DNA from: Arthrobacter sp. U41
GTDB lineage: Bacteria > Actinomycetota > Actinomycetes > Actinomycetales > Micrococcaceae
Assembly (NCBI RefSeq): GCF_007679325.1
Contig: NZ_VEGI01000001.1
Span: forward strand, 1,674,001 to 1,738,000
Length of the DNA stretch: 64,000 bases
Direction: 5' to 3'
Below, in pieces: positions 1 through 6,624 of this stretch; position 1 is the stretch's first letter; every line of letters begins with the position of its first letter. The notes beneath the pieces were generated by a model. That model saw only the letters and a program-made list of their open reading frames with translations. It had not been told where the DNA came from and did not search any database. The translations under genes and the position numbers were made by a program.

Positions 1-182
1 CCCACTGGCTGGTCTACCCGCTCTTCGACCCGACAGACAAAGCCCTGGCAGTGGCTGCATCACTGGCGGCCGGGATCCTGTACTGGGCCGCAGCCACCCG
101 GGCCGTGGCATCCATCGAGCGCCGGCTTCGGTCGCGGCGGGGCTACAGACTCAGCCGCGTCGTGGTGGCACGGAAAGGCTGA
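1..182 (+). CDS. C-terminal fragment of an unidentified membrane-associated protein
   Basis: An open frame enters from the left edge (first complete codon at position 3) and stops with TGA at 180-182, giving the last 59 residues of a protein. It has one hydrophobic stretch (about residues 14-35, rich in Ala and Leu) followed by a very basic tail with several Arg, consistent with a last transmembrane helix and a positively charged cytosolic end. I do not recognise the family. It converges on the cation transporter gene, with only 4 nt between the two stops. Confidence 0.6.
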   Translation, partial: HWLVYPLFDPTDKALAVAASLAAGILYWAAATRAVASIERRLRSRRGYRLSRVVVARKG

Positions 183-186
183 CAAC

Positions 187-1008
187 TTACTGTTCAGGAT
201 CGGACCCGCAGCCCTCGCAGCAGCCGGAACCTGCATTTTGCTCAGCCTCCGAAGTCGGAACGGCCGTCCGGCCTGATTCGGCCGGTCCGCAGTCGTCGTT
301 CATTCTTGCGCTCGCTCCGGGGAGGGCGCAGCAATCACCGTCTTCCCCGTCGTGGCTGGCCCCGGCCTGCGGGCGGGCGCAGCAGGCGTCACCCCGCCAG
401 GCACTAACGCCCTCACGGACGGCGATCCCGGCGATGATCAGTGCCGCGCCGGCGTCCGCCCACCACCATCCCAGTGTGCTGTTCAGAACCAGGCCGACCA
501 GCAGTACCGCGGAGAGATACGTACACAGCAGGGTCTGTTTGGAATCCGCGACGGCGGTGCGTGAGCCGAGTTCACGGCCGGCGCGGCGTTGCAGCCAGGA
601 CAGGACGGGCATGATGGCCAGGCTCAGGGCTGCGATAACGATGCCCGGAGTGGAATGCTGTGCCCCGCCGCCTCCCGCCAGCGACCTCACGGAGTCCACG
701 GAGACGAACAGTGCTAGGGCGAAGAAGGAGATCGCGATGATTCGCAGGGTTAGGTGCTCGCGTCGCTCGGGGTCCGAGGCGGAGAACTGCCAGGAGAGGG
801 CGATTGCGGAGGCAACTTCGATCACTGAATCGAGTCCGAAGCCGATCAGTGCCGCGGAGTCCGCCACGTTACCCGCCCAGAGCGCTACAGCCGCCTCAAT
901 GAGGTTGTAAGTAATGGTCGCGGCCGCGAGCAGCCGGATGCGTCGGCTCAGCAGGGCGCGGCGGGATGGGGTGGGCGCGGTCTGGAGTGTCGCGGTCACG
1001 TCAGGCAC
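187..1008 (-). CDS. Cation-diffusion-facilitator-like metal efflux protein with Cys-rich tail
   Basis: A 273-residue membrane protein. Residues about 25-205 hold five or six hydrophobic helices. The pair D50/D60 in an early helix and the D155 and D185 regions resemble the charged metal-site positions of CDF (cation diffusion facilitator) exporters. The last 65 residues form a soluble tail with eight cysteines, including three CC pairs, likely a cytosolic metal-binding extension. The start overlaps the end of the upstream CmtR-like regulator by 13 nt, so the two are probably translationally coupled and induced together by cadmium, lead or zinc. The metal is inferred from the regulator. The tail resembles an intrinsic metal buffer. 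Confidence 0.8.
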   Translation of the reverse strand: MPDVTATLQTAPTPSRRALLSRRIRLLAAATITYNLIEAAVALWAGNVADSAALIGFGLDSVIEVASAIALSWQFSASDPERREHLTLRIIAISFFALALFVSVDSVRSLAGGGGAQHSTPGIVIAALSLAIMPVLSWLQRRAGRELGSRTAVADSKQTLLCTYLSAVLLVGLVLNSTLGWWWADAGAALIIAGIAVREGVSAWRGDACCARPQAGASHDGEDGDCCALPGASARMNDDCGPAESGRTAVPTSEAEQNAGSGCCEGCGSDPEQ

Positions 1009-1322
1009 GTCCCGTCCGGGGCGCAGCAGGCCGGGTCGACGGCCAGCACCACGCCGAGCAGGTCTGTGATCGCATGTCCCAGCCGAGCGTCGGCGAGCTC
1101 ATACCGGGTACGGCGACCATCCGGGACAGCGACCACGAGCCCGCAGCCCCGTAGACATGTCAGGTGGTTGGACATGCTCTGCCGCGAGACTTTGAGGGAG
1201 TCCGCCAGCTCGGATGGATAGGCGGGCGCCCCGGCCAGGGCGAGCAGAATCCGCGCCCGGGTAGGGTCAGAGACCGCGTAGCCGAACCGGGCCAAAACCG
1301 GGGCGTGCGTAAGCGTTTCCAT
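996..1322 (-). CDS. cmtR: ArsR/SmtB-family metal-sensing repressor, CmtR-like
   Basis: A 108-residue ArsR-type winged helix. The recognition helix region carries Cys56 and Cys60 in the segment LTCLRGCGLVV, matching the two cysteines that, with a C-terminal Cys, bind Cd(II)/Pb(II) in mycobacterial CmtR. The C-terminus supplies further cysteines (a CC pair and a final Cys three residues from the end). I chose the ATG at 1322 rather than an in-frame ATG five codons upstream. A TACTTT hexamer lies 6 nt before it, which suggests a leaderless transcript, and this start gives CmtR-like cysteine spacing. It overlaps and probably represses the CDF gene downstream. Confidence 0.85.
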   Translation of the reverse strand: METLTHAPVLARFGYAVSDPTRARILLALAGAPAYPSELADSLKVSRQSMSNHLTCLRGCGLVVAVPDGRRTRYELADARLGHAITDLLGVVLAVDPACCAPDGTCLT

Positions 1323-1430
1323 CCATTCAAAGTACATCCGGACATGAATTCACGCAATTGTGTACATTGGGTGTGGAGCTGGGACGGCACGAGACCCAAA
1401 ACCGACCGGACTGTGCCGCCGCCCCCAAAA

Positions 1431-1490
1431 CGCCGGGCGACCGTCGTCCGTTTTGACGCCGGACCGCGGCAAAGTGCCCCCGCACCGCAG
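1431..1490. repeat. Interspersed repeat, copy A
   Basis: This segment, between cmtR and the next small gene, contains CGCCGG, then CCGTCGT, then GACGCCGG and GCAAAGTGCCCC. The same ordered blocks with nearly the same spacing recur at 38632-38692, about 37 kb away between glxR and gcl. Both copies are intergenic. I estimate roughly 45 of 55 aligned positions identical with two single-base gaps. Confidence 0.55.
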
Positions 1491-1499
1491 GCGAAGAGG

Positions 1500-1739
1500 C
1501 TACACCTCGTCGTCCCACATGCCGGTTTCGGCGGCGTCTTCCGGTTTGTCCTCCGCGTCGGAGTCGCCGGACCCGACATAGGCTGCGGGCACTGTTCCGG
1601 CGGCCTGGGTCAGCTGTTCCTCGCGGATGTTGCCGGCCTGGCCGGGTTCGGCGTGCGGCTGGCGGGCTTCGACGGCGTCCGGGTCGCCCGGCCCCCGCAG
1701 ATTGGCCGGGTCGTTGCTCGGTTCAGTGGGATCGCTCAT
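1500..1739 (-). CDS. Small acidic protein of unknown function
   Basis: A 79-residue protein rich in Asp, Glu, Pro and Gly, with no hydrophobic segment and probably disordered. An AAAGG Shine-Dalgarno-like stretch sits about 8 nt upstream of the ATG. No domain is recognised. Its composition (starting MSDPTEPSNDP, ending in an acidic WDDEV) resembles short actinobacterial hypothetical proteins. It stands alone between cmtR and the YCII gene. Confidence 0.6.
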   Translation of the reverse strand: MSDPTEPSNDPANLRGPGDPDAVEARQPHAEPGQAGNIREEQLTQAAGTVPAAYVGSGDSDAEDKPEDAAETGMWDDEV

Positions 1740-1850
1740 GGCTCTGCCTTTCGTCCGCGGATCAAATCTTTCCCAGACTAGCGTGGGAGCCGAAGTAGCC
1801 GCCCGTGGGCTAGATCGACCGCGGGCCGGCGGGACTCGACCGGCCGGAAC

Positions 1851-2192
1851 TTAACTGGCGGGGTCGTACGCGAAAGCGCGCACCTCCTGCGCGCAACGGC
1901 AGGCGACGGCGATCTTCGCCGCCCACTCCAGGGCTGCCTCGTACGAGGGCAGCTCCAGCACCGAGTAGCCGCCCTCGAGCTGCGCGGTCTCCGGGTAGGT
2001 GCCCTCGCGCACGGTCCCGTCACCGTCGACCATCACGGGCGGGACACTCTCATTGATGCCGCCGCCGAACACCCAGACACCGGCGTCCTTCGCCTCCTGG
2101 ACCACGGCGCGCGACGCATCCGAAACAGCCTGCATCTCTTCCTCAGGGACCACCATGGCGGCACTAGGAAACGAGATCAGATACTTGGTCAT
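1851..2192 (-). CDS. YCII-related domain protein
   Basis: A 113-residue protein of the YCII/DGPF-related fold: it begins MTKYLISFPSAAM and contains VFGGGINES and a LEGGYSVLELPSYEAALEWAAKIA segment in two parts, typical of these small ferredoxin-like-fold proteins, often found beside sigma factors or alone. The frame opens earlier, but the ATG at 2192 follows GAAGGAG at good distance and matches the family N-terminus. Function is unknown. It is divergent from uraD. Confidence 0.8.
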   Translation of the reverse strand: MTKYLISFPSAAMVVPEEEMQAVSDASRAVVQEAKDAGVWVFGGGINESVPPVMVDGDGTVREGTYPETAQLEGGYSVLELPSYEAALEWAAKIAVACRCAQEVRAFAYDPAS

Positions 2193-2311
2193 CGCGTCGA
2201 CTCCTTCTTCGCAGCACGGGATCGCCTTCATCCTCGCCGACGCGGGCGCGCCGCGCAAGGTTCCCGGCGGCTCCAAACGCAGGAGCCCGCCGTCGCCCAC
2301 AGATCCGAAAG

Positions 2312-2353
2312 TTGACACCCGCAGGACAGTACGGTTCACTTTTTGCATATGCT
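2312..2353 (+). promoter_or_regulatory. Candidate promoter elements of the uraD-uraH operon
   Basis: A perfect TTGACA at 2312-2317 is followed 17 bp later by a poor -10 (TTCACT). A better hexamer, TATGCT, lies at 2348-2353 just upstream of the AllR-like operator. Which pairing is used cannot be told from sequence alone, but both place the start of transcription close to or over the operator at 2364-2378. Confidence 0.45.
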
Positions 2354-2363
2354 GAAATAACAG

Positions 2364-2378
2364 TTCCATGATGCGGAA
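2364..2378. promoter_or_regulatory. AllR-like operator upstream of uraD
   Basis: TTCCATGATGCGGAA matches the pattern TTCCA-N5-CGGAA also found before urate oxidase (27444) and hyi (36685). An overlapping inverted repeat, ATGCGGA with TCCGCAT (2371-2392), extends the symmetry. The common regulator is inferred to be the IclR protein at 30142-30897. Confidence 0.6.
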
Positions 2379-2437
2379 GGAAATATCCGCATAGCCCTAC
2401 ACCGTGGATGCCAGCATCACATACGAGGACCTGTCTC

Positions 2438-2935
2438 ATGCACCTTGAACAGTTCAACGCGACCGGCCGCGCGGAGGCTGCCGATGCCCTGCGCCCCTGC
2501 CTGGATATCCGGCGCTGGATCGACGAAGTCGCCGACGCGCGGCCCTACGCCACCATCGAGGCACTCCTGGACGCCGGCCGCGGCGCAGCCAACCCGTTCA
2601 CCCCGGCCGAGATCGACGCCGCCCTGGCCCACCACCCGCGGATCGGTGAGCGGGCGGCGGGAAACAGCACCGAAGCCAGGCTGTCCCAGTCGGAGCAGGC
2701 GGGACTGGGCGAGGCCGACACTGCCGTCGCGGAAGCCCTGGCCGAAGGCAACCGGGCCTACGAGGAGAAATTCGGTCAGGTGTTCCTGATCCGCGCAGCC
2801 GGCCGCAGCCGCGAGGAAATCCTGGCCGCGCTCAATACTCGGCTCGCCCACACCCCCGAAGAGGAACAAGCAATCATTGGCCAGCAGCTGCGGGAAATCG
2901 CAGTGCTCCGACTCGAAGGACTGATCGGCAAATGA
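2438..2935 (+). CDS. uraD: 2-oxo-4-hydroxy-4-carboxy-5-ureidoimidazoline (OHCU) decarboxylase
   Basis: Decarboxylates OHCU to (S)-allantoin, the third step after urate oxidation. The 165-residue protein has the family signature HHPRIGE with catalytic His66, and Glu86-Gln87 in the motif SQSEQAGL. The open frame begins at 2408, but the ATG at 2438 gives the usual family length and N-terminus and follows GAGGA. Its last four bases (ATGA) contain the start of uraH, so the two are translated together. Urate oxidase, their partner, is 24 kb away but shares the putative AllR-like operator. Confidence 0.95.
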   Translation: MHLEQFNATGRAEAADALRPCLDIRRWIDEVADARPYATIEALLDAGRGAANPFTPAEIDAALAHHPRIGERAAGNSTEARLSQSEQAGLGEADTAVAEALAEGNRAYEEKFGQVFLIRAAGRSREEILAALNTRLAHTPEEEQAIIGQQLREIAVLRLEGLIGK

Positions 2936-3273
2936 GCATGTCCCACGTCACCACCCATGTGCTCGACACCGGCTCCGGCAAACCGGCGGCGGACGTCCCG
3001 GTCACCCTCCACATGCTCGACGGCGAGCGTTGGATCCAGATCGCCGAGGGCACCACCGACGCGGACGGACGCGTGAAACAGCTCGGACCGGACCGGCTGC
3101 CCTCGGGGACCTTCCGCCTGGCCTTCGACACGGGCAAGTACTTCGCCGCCAGCGGCACCGACACGTTCTTCCCGGAGGTGATCCTCACGTTCGGCGTGGT
3201 GGAGTCCGAGGCCCACTACCACGTGCCGCTCCTGCTGAGCCCGTTCGCCTACTCCACCTACCGGGGCAGCTGA
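2932..3273 (+). CDS. uraH: 5-hydroxyisourate hydrolase (transthyretin-like)
   Basis: A 113-residue transthyretin-related protein that hydrolyses 5-hydroxyisourate, the product of urate oxidase, to OHCU. It has the N-terminal HVLDTGSGKPA segment and ends with YRGS, the C-terminal tetrapeptide that distinguishes HIU hydrolases from transthyretin. A conserved His lies near the N-terminus (HVTTHVLD) and another in AHYHVPLLLSP. It overlaps uraD by 4 nt; an in-frame ATG two codons downstream is an alternative start. A strong terminator follows, so uraD-uraH forms a two-gene operon. Confidence 0.96.
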   Translation: MSMSHVTTHVLDTGSGKPAADVPVTLHMLDGERWIQIAEGTTDADGRVKQLGPDRLPSGTFRLAFDTGKYFAASGTDTFFPEVILTFGVVESEAHYHVPLLLSPFAYSTYRGS

Positions 3274-3299
3274 GAGCAGCAGAAACCTGACACAACGGG

Positions 3300-3331
3300 A
3301 AGGGTCCGCGGCGATGCCGCGGGCCCTTTTG
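3300..3331 (+). terminator. Intrinsic terminator after uraH
   Basis: A 13-bp stem (one G-T wobble) formed by 3300-3312 and 3316-3328 with a GAT loop, running into TTTT. It separates uraD-uraH from the next cluster. Confidence 0.85.
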
Positions 3332-3449
3332 CGCGCACGGCGCCCGGTCCCGAAGCCCGGTTCCCGGCCCCTACCCCTCGCGGAATCCCCGCCCCCAGCA
3401 GTCACAATCAGTAATTTGGCCCAGGTGGGCCACAACGGAACCAGAACCC

Positions 3450-3478
3450 TTGACAGTGGCGGGGGTCACTCCTAATCT
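3450..3478 (+). promoter_or_regulatory. Sigma-70-type promoter of the 3655-9703 cluster
   Basis: TTGACA at 3450-3455, a 17-bp spacer, then TAATCT at 3473-3478. This is close to the housekeeping consensus and lies immediately upstream of a double palindrome. The predicted start near 3485 leaves an untranslated leader of about 170 nt before the GTG of the MFS gene. Confidence 0.8.
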
Positions 3479-3481
3479 GAA

Positions 3482-3507
3482 TTTTGGGATCCCAAAATGG
3501 GATCCCA
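3482..3507. promoter_or_regulatory. Tandem palindromic operator over the transcription start
   Basis: TTTTGGGATCCCAAAA (3482-3497) is a perfect 16-bp palindrome. TGGGATCCCA (3498-3507) is a second one, centred 13 bp further on. Their place on the predicted +1 region suits repression. The GntR-family gene two cistrons downstream is the obvious candidate ligand-responsive regulator (inference). Confidence 0.75.
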
Positions 3508-3510
3508 AAA

Positions 3511-3654
3511 GACGGTGATCCAGATCCCGAGCCGCAGTTCATTGCCGGCCTCCTCTGGATTCGGTCCCAGGTCGCCCCACACTCCGGCCCCTGCCCCGCT
3601 GTCACCCAAGTCTTTCTCCCCGTCTGCAATCTTCCTCTCTGCAAAGGAGAAGTT
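3511..3654 (+). other. Long CT-rich 5' leader before the MFS gene
   Basis: About 144 nt between the operator and the GTG start. It is pyrimidine-rich and ends with AGGAG 5 nt before the start codon. The frame is open through it, but I see no coding character and no convincing hairpin. The terminator, promoter, operator and this leader account for the stretch 3274-3654. Confidence 0.5.
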
Positions 3655-5004
3655 GTGTCACTTCCAAACACCGAAACCGCAGTACCGCTGCCCGATAACA
3701 GCACCGACAAAACCGGCAAGGACGGCGTGCAACGTCGCACCAACGTCCGCTGGAAAATGTTCCTGCTCCTGCTGGTCCTCGTCGCCGTCAACTACATCGA
3801 CAGGGGGTCCATCTCGGTGGCCCTCCCCATCATCCAGAAGGAATTCAACCTGGCGCCCGAGCTGGTGGGCCTCCTGCTCTCCGCCTTCTTCTGGACCTAC
3901 GCCCTGATGCAGGTCCCGGTGGGCCTCCTGATCGACAAGTTCGGCCCCCGCAAAGTCATGACGGCGTCCTGCGTCGGCTGGGGCGCGGCCACGGCGGCCT
4001 CCGGCCTGGCCGGCGGCTTCCTCAGCATGTTCATTGCCCGGCTGGGCATCGGCGTCACCGAAGCCGGTGTGATGCCGGCCGGCGGCAAGCTCAACGCCAT
4101 CTGGATGCACAAGTCAGAGCGCGGACGCGGCGCCACCATCCTCGACGCCGGCGCTCCCCTGGGAGCAGGCCTGGGCGGCATCATCATCGCCGGCCTCATC
4201 GCCTCCACCGGCAGCTGGCGCCTGGCATTCATCATCGCCGGCGCCGCCACGGTCCTCATGGGCCTGGCCGTCTGGTGGTACGTCCGCGACAATCCGCGCC
4301 AGCACCGCGGGGTCAACGACGCCGAGGCCGAATACATCGAGGCCTCCCACGCCGCGGAGGACGCTGCCGCCGAGCTCGACGGCAGCAAGGGCAAACGCGC
4401 ACTCCTGCCCTACCTGAAGTTCCGCTCCTTCTGGGCCATGTGCTTCGGCTGGCTCGGCTTCAACGGCGTCTTCTACGGGCTGCTGACCTGGGGTCCGCTG
4501 TACCTGGCCCAGGACAAGGGCTTCGACCTCAAGACCATCGGCTGGTCCACGTTCGTGATCTTCGGGGCCGGCTTCGTCGGCGAAATCCTCGGCGGCGCCA
4601 TCGCCGACAAGTGGCAGTCCACCGGCGCCTCCGCCAACCGCGTGATGCGCACGCTCCTGGGCACCTCCAGCGTCGTCGTCATCGGCGGCCTGATCGGCGT
4701 CACCGTCGTCGCGGACCCCACCACCGCCGTCGTCCTCCTGTCCGTGGTGATGTTCTTCCTCCGCTGGGTGGGCCTGTTCTGGAGCATCCCCTCCATCCTG
4801 GGCGGCCGGACGAACGCCGGCGTCCTGGGCGGCGCGATGAACTTCAGCGGCAACATTTCCGGCTTCGTGACCCCGATTGCGGTGGGCCTGATTGTGGGCG
4901 CCACCGGCTCCTACACCTGGGCGCTGCTGTACTTCGTGGGATCCGCGATTGTCATGGGAGTCTCCGTCCTGACCCTGAACTACAACAAACGGCTACCTGT
5001 CTAA
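3655..5004 (+). CDS. MFS transporter, anion:cation symporter (ACS) type
   Basis: A 449-residue, roughly 12-helix major facilitator protein. After a polar N-terminal 35 residues comes VNYIDRGSISVALP, the hallmark of the ACS subfamily that carries organic anions such as hexuronates, phthalate, tartrate and allantoate-like ureido acids. DKFGPRKVM follows in the helix 2-3 loop. I chose the GTG at 3655, preceded by AGGAG. Longer reading from 3484 would translate the operator. It is the first gene of the cluster and probably imports the substrate, most likely a carboxylated compound. Confidence 0.88.
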   Translation: MSLPNTETAVPLPDNSTDKTGKDGVQRRTNVRWKMFLLLLVLVAVNYIDRGSISVALPIIQKEFNLAPELVGLLLSAFFWTYALMQVPVGLLIDKFGPRKVMTASCVGWGAATAASGLAGGFLSMFIARLGIGVTEAGVMPAGGKLNAIWMHKSERGRGATILDAGAPLGAGLGGIIIAGLIASTGSWRLAFIIAGAATVLMGLAVWWYVRDNPRQHRGVNDAEAEYIEASHAAEDAAAELDGSKGKRALLPYLKFRSFWAMCFGWLGFNGVFYGLLTWGPLYLAQDKGFDLKTIGWSTFVIFGAGFVGEILGGAIADKWQSTGASANRVMRTLLGTSSVVVIGGLIGVTVVADPTTAVVLLSVVMFFLRWVGLFWSIPSILGGRTNAGVLGGAMNFSGNISGFVTPIAVGLIVGATGSYTWALLYFVGSAIVMGVSVLTLNYNKRLPV

Positions 5005-5072
5005 GCTAGCCACACGCGCCTGTTCCTGATGCCGGGAACGCATTGCCAGACAAGAACCGAAAGTGGAGAACC

Positions 5073-5756
5073 ATGCACACCGCAGAAGACACCCAGGACA
5101 AAGAACGCCCCCTCCGCGAGGCCGTCCGGGACACCCTCCGCAACAGGATCTTCGAAGGGCACTACGTTCCCGGCACCAGGCTGGTGGAACGCGACCTCGC
5201 CGCCGAATTCAACGTCTCACGGCTCCCCGTCCGCGAAGCGCTCCGTATGCTCCGCCAGGAAGGGCTCCTCAGCGACCGGGGTGCCCGCGGGGCCGAGGTC
5301 AGCACCCTGAGCCCCAAGGACGTCGAGGATTTGTTCGACGTCAGGCAGTCCCTCGAGGTGCTCGCCTGCCGGCTGGCCGCCACCCGCGCCACACCCGACG
5401 ACCTCGGCGCCCTCAAAGGCCTGCTGGACGAAGCGGACCGCTGCCTGGCCAAGGGCGCCGTCATGGAAGCCCACCGCGCCAACAGCGAATTCCACGATGC
5501 CATCACCCGGATCGCGGACAACGGCTTCCTCAGGTCCGCGCTGGAGCCGCTCCAGGGCCGCATGCACTGGCTCTTCCGCCACGTCAGCGACCTGCCCGAA
5601 CTCATCGCCGAACACCGCGCCCTCTACGCCGCCATCGCCAGCGGCGACCCGGAACGCGCCGCCGCCCAATCGGCGTCGCACATCGGTAAATACCGTGAAC
5701 AGTTTCCGGAGGATTTCAGCCGGACAGAACCCGCCCTTCATCGGAAGAAACTATGA
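5073..5756 (+). CDS. GntR-family repressor, FCD (FadR-type) subfamily
   Basis: A 227-residue regulator. Residues about 10-70 form a winged helix with FNVSRLPVREALRMLRQEGL, the typical GntR recognition helix. The rest is the helical FCD ligand domain, with metal-ligand-like positions around EFHDAI and the HRAL segment. The ATG at 5073 follows GGAG; upstream in-frame codons lack a ribosome site. The gene's final ATGA overlaps the next gene. By position it should control its own operon through the palindromes at 3482-3507, with a pathway metabolite as inducer (inference). Confidence 0.88.
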   Translation: MHTAEDTQDKERPLREAVRDTLRNRIFEGHYVPGTRLVERDLAAEFNVSRLPVREALRMLRQEGLLSDRGARGAEVSTLSPKDVEDLFDVRQSLEVLACRLAATRATPDDLGALKGLLDEADRCLAKGAVMEAHRANSEFHDAITRIADNGFLRSALEPLQGRMHWLFRHVSDLPELIAEHRALYAAIASGDPERAAAQSASHIGKYREQFPEDFSRTEPALHRKKL

Positions 5757-6580
5757 AACTTCTTGTCATCAACCCCAACATCAGCGACGACGTCACCGCC
5801 CTGATCGAAGCGGAGGCCCTCCGCTCCGCCTCCCCCGGAACCGACCTTGTGGTCCGCACCGCCGGGTACGGTGTGGAATACATCGAAACCCGCTTTGAGT
5901 CCCTGATCGCGGCGGGAGCAGTCGCCGAAATCATGGCCGAATACACGCGCGACGGGTCCGGATCGGACAACGGCGTGGACGGGGTGGTGGTGGCGGCCTT
6001 CGGCGACCCCGGGATGCCGGCGCTGAAGGAACTCACCGACATTCCCGTCATCGGGATCACCGAGGCCGCACTCTGCGCCGCCGCCCTGCAGGGGCACCGC
6101 ATCTCCATCATCGCCATCTCGGACCGGATCCGGCCCTGGTACCAGGACTGTGTGGAACGCTTCGGCCTCGGCGGCCGGCTCGCCTCCATCCGCTCCATCA
6201 ACGAGGCCCTCCACGGCATCGCCTCGGTGCAGCAGGACTTCAAGGCCACCCTGCTGGCTCTGAGCCACCAGGCCGTCACCGAGGACGGGGCCGACGTCTT
6301 GATCCTCGCCGGAGCGCCGCTCGCCGGCCTGGCCCGCGAACTCCGCGGGCAGATCCGGGTCCCCGTGGTGGACGGCATCTCCGCGGGCATCCGCATGGCG
6401 GAAGCGGTGGCCGGCCTCGGGTCCGGCCCGCACCGCGCCGGCGCCTTCGCGGCTCCCCCGGCCAAATCCCGCCGCGGCCTCTCCGCGAACCTGGACGCCG
6501 CCCTCACCACCGCGCAGAACGCCGCGCACGACGGCGACGCGCGCGACGCCGCGCTCAGCGGAACCACCACGCCGGCCTAG
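5753..6580 (+). CDS. Asp/Glu/hydantoin racemase superfamily protein lacking both catalytic cysteines
   Basis: A 275-residue protein with the hydantoin-racemase fold signature: LVINPN at the N-terminus, then AFGDPGMPALKELTDIPVIG. Hydantoin and allantoin racemases use two cysteines, one in an ACFGDP motif and one in a GCAGM motif. Here the first is Ala82 (AAFGDP) and the second aligns with Gly187 (LAGAPLAG). A two-base racemisation is therefore not expected, so it may be a lyase, isomerase or hydrolase of the same fold. The C-terminal 45 residues are Ala-rich and probably flexible. It overlaps the GntR gene by 4 nt. Confidence 0.8.
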   Translation: MKLLVINPNISDDVTALIEAEALRSASPGTDLVVRTAGYGVEYIETRFESLIAAGAVAEIMAEYTRDGSGSDNGVDGVVVAAFGDPGMPALKELTDIPVIGITEAALCAAALQGHRISIIAISDRIRPWYQDCVERFGLGGRLASIRSINEALHGIASVQQDFKATLLALSHQAVTEDGADVLILAGAPLAGLARELRGQIRVPVVDGISAGIRMAEAVAGLGSGPHRAGAFAAPPAKSRRGLSANLDAALTTAQNAAHDGDARDAALSGTTTPA

Positions 6581-6624
6581 CACCGCCGGCCACGCCTGCC
6601 CCACTTCAACCTAGGAGGACACCG

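Noticed and set aside
1164..1781. A 205-codon plus-strand frame across cmtR and the small acidic gene
   Set aside because: Opposite two better supported minus-strand genes and through an interspersed repeat; no domain.
3484..3654. Extension of the MFS gene to a TTG at 3484
   Set aside because: It would translate the palindromic operator and predicted +1 region. The GTG at 3655 has a good AGGAG and gives a normal ACS-type N-terminus.
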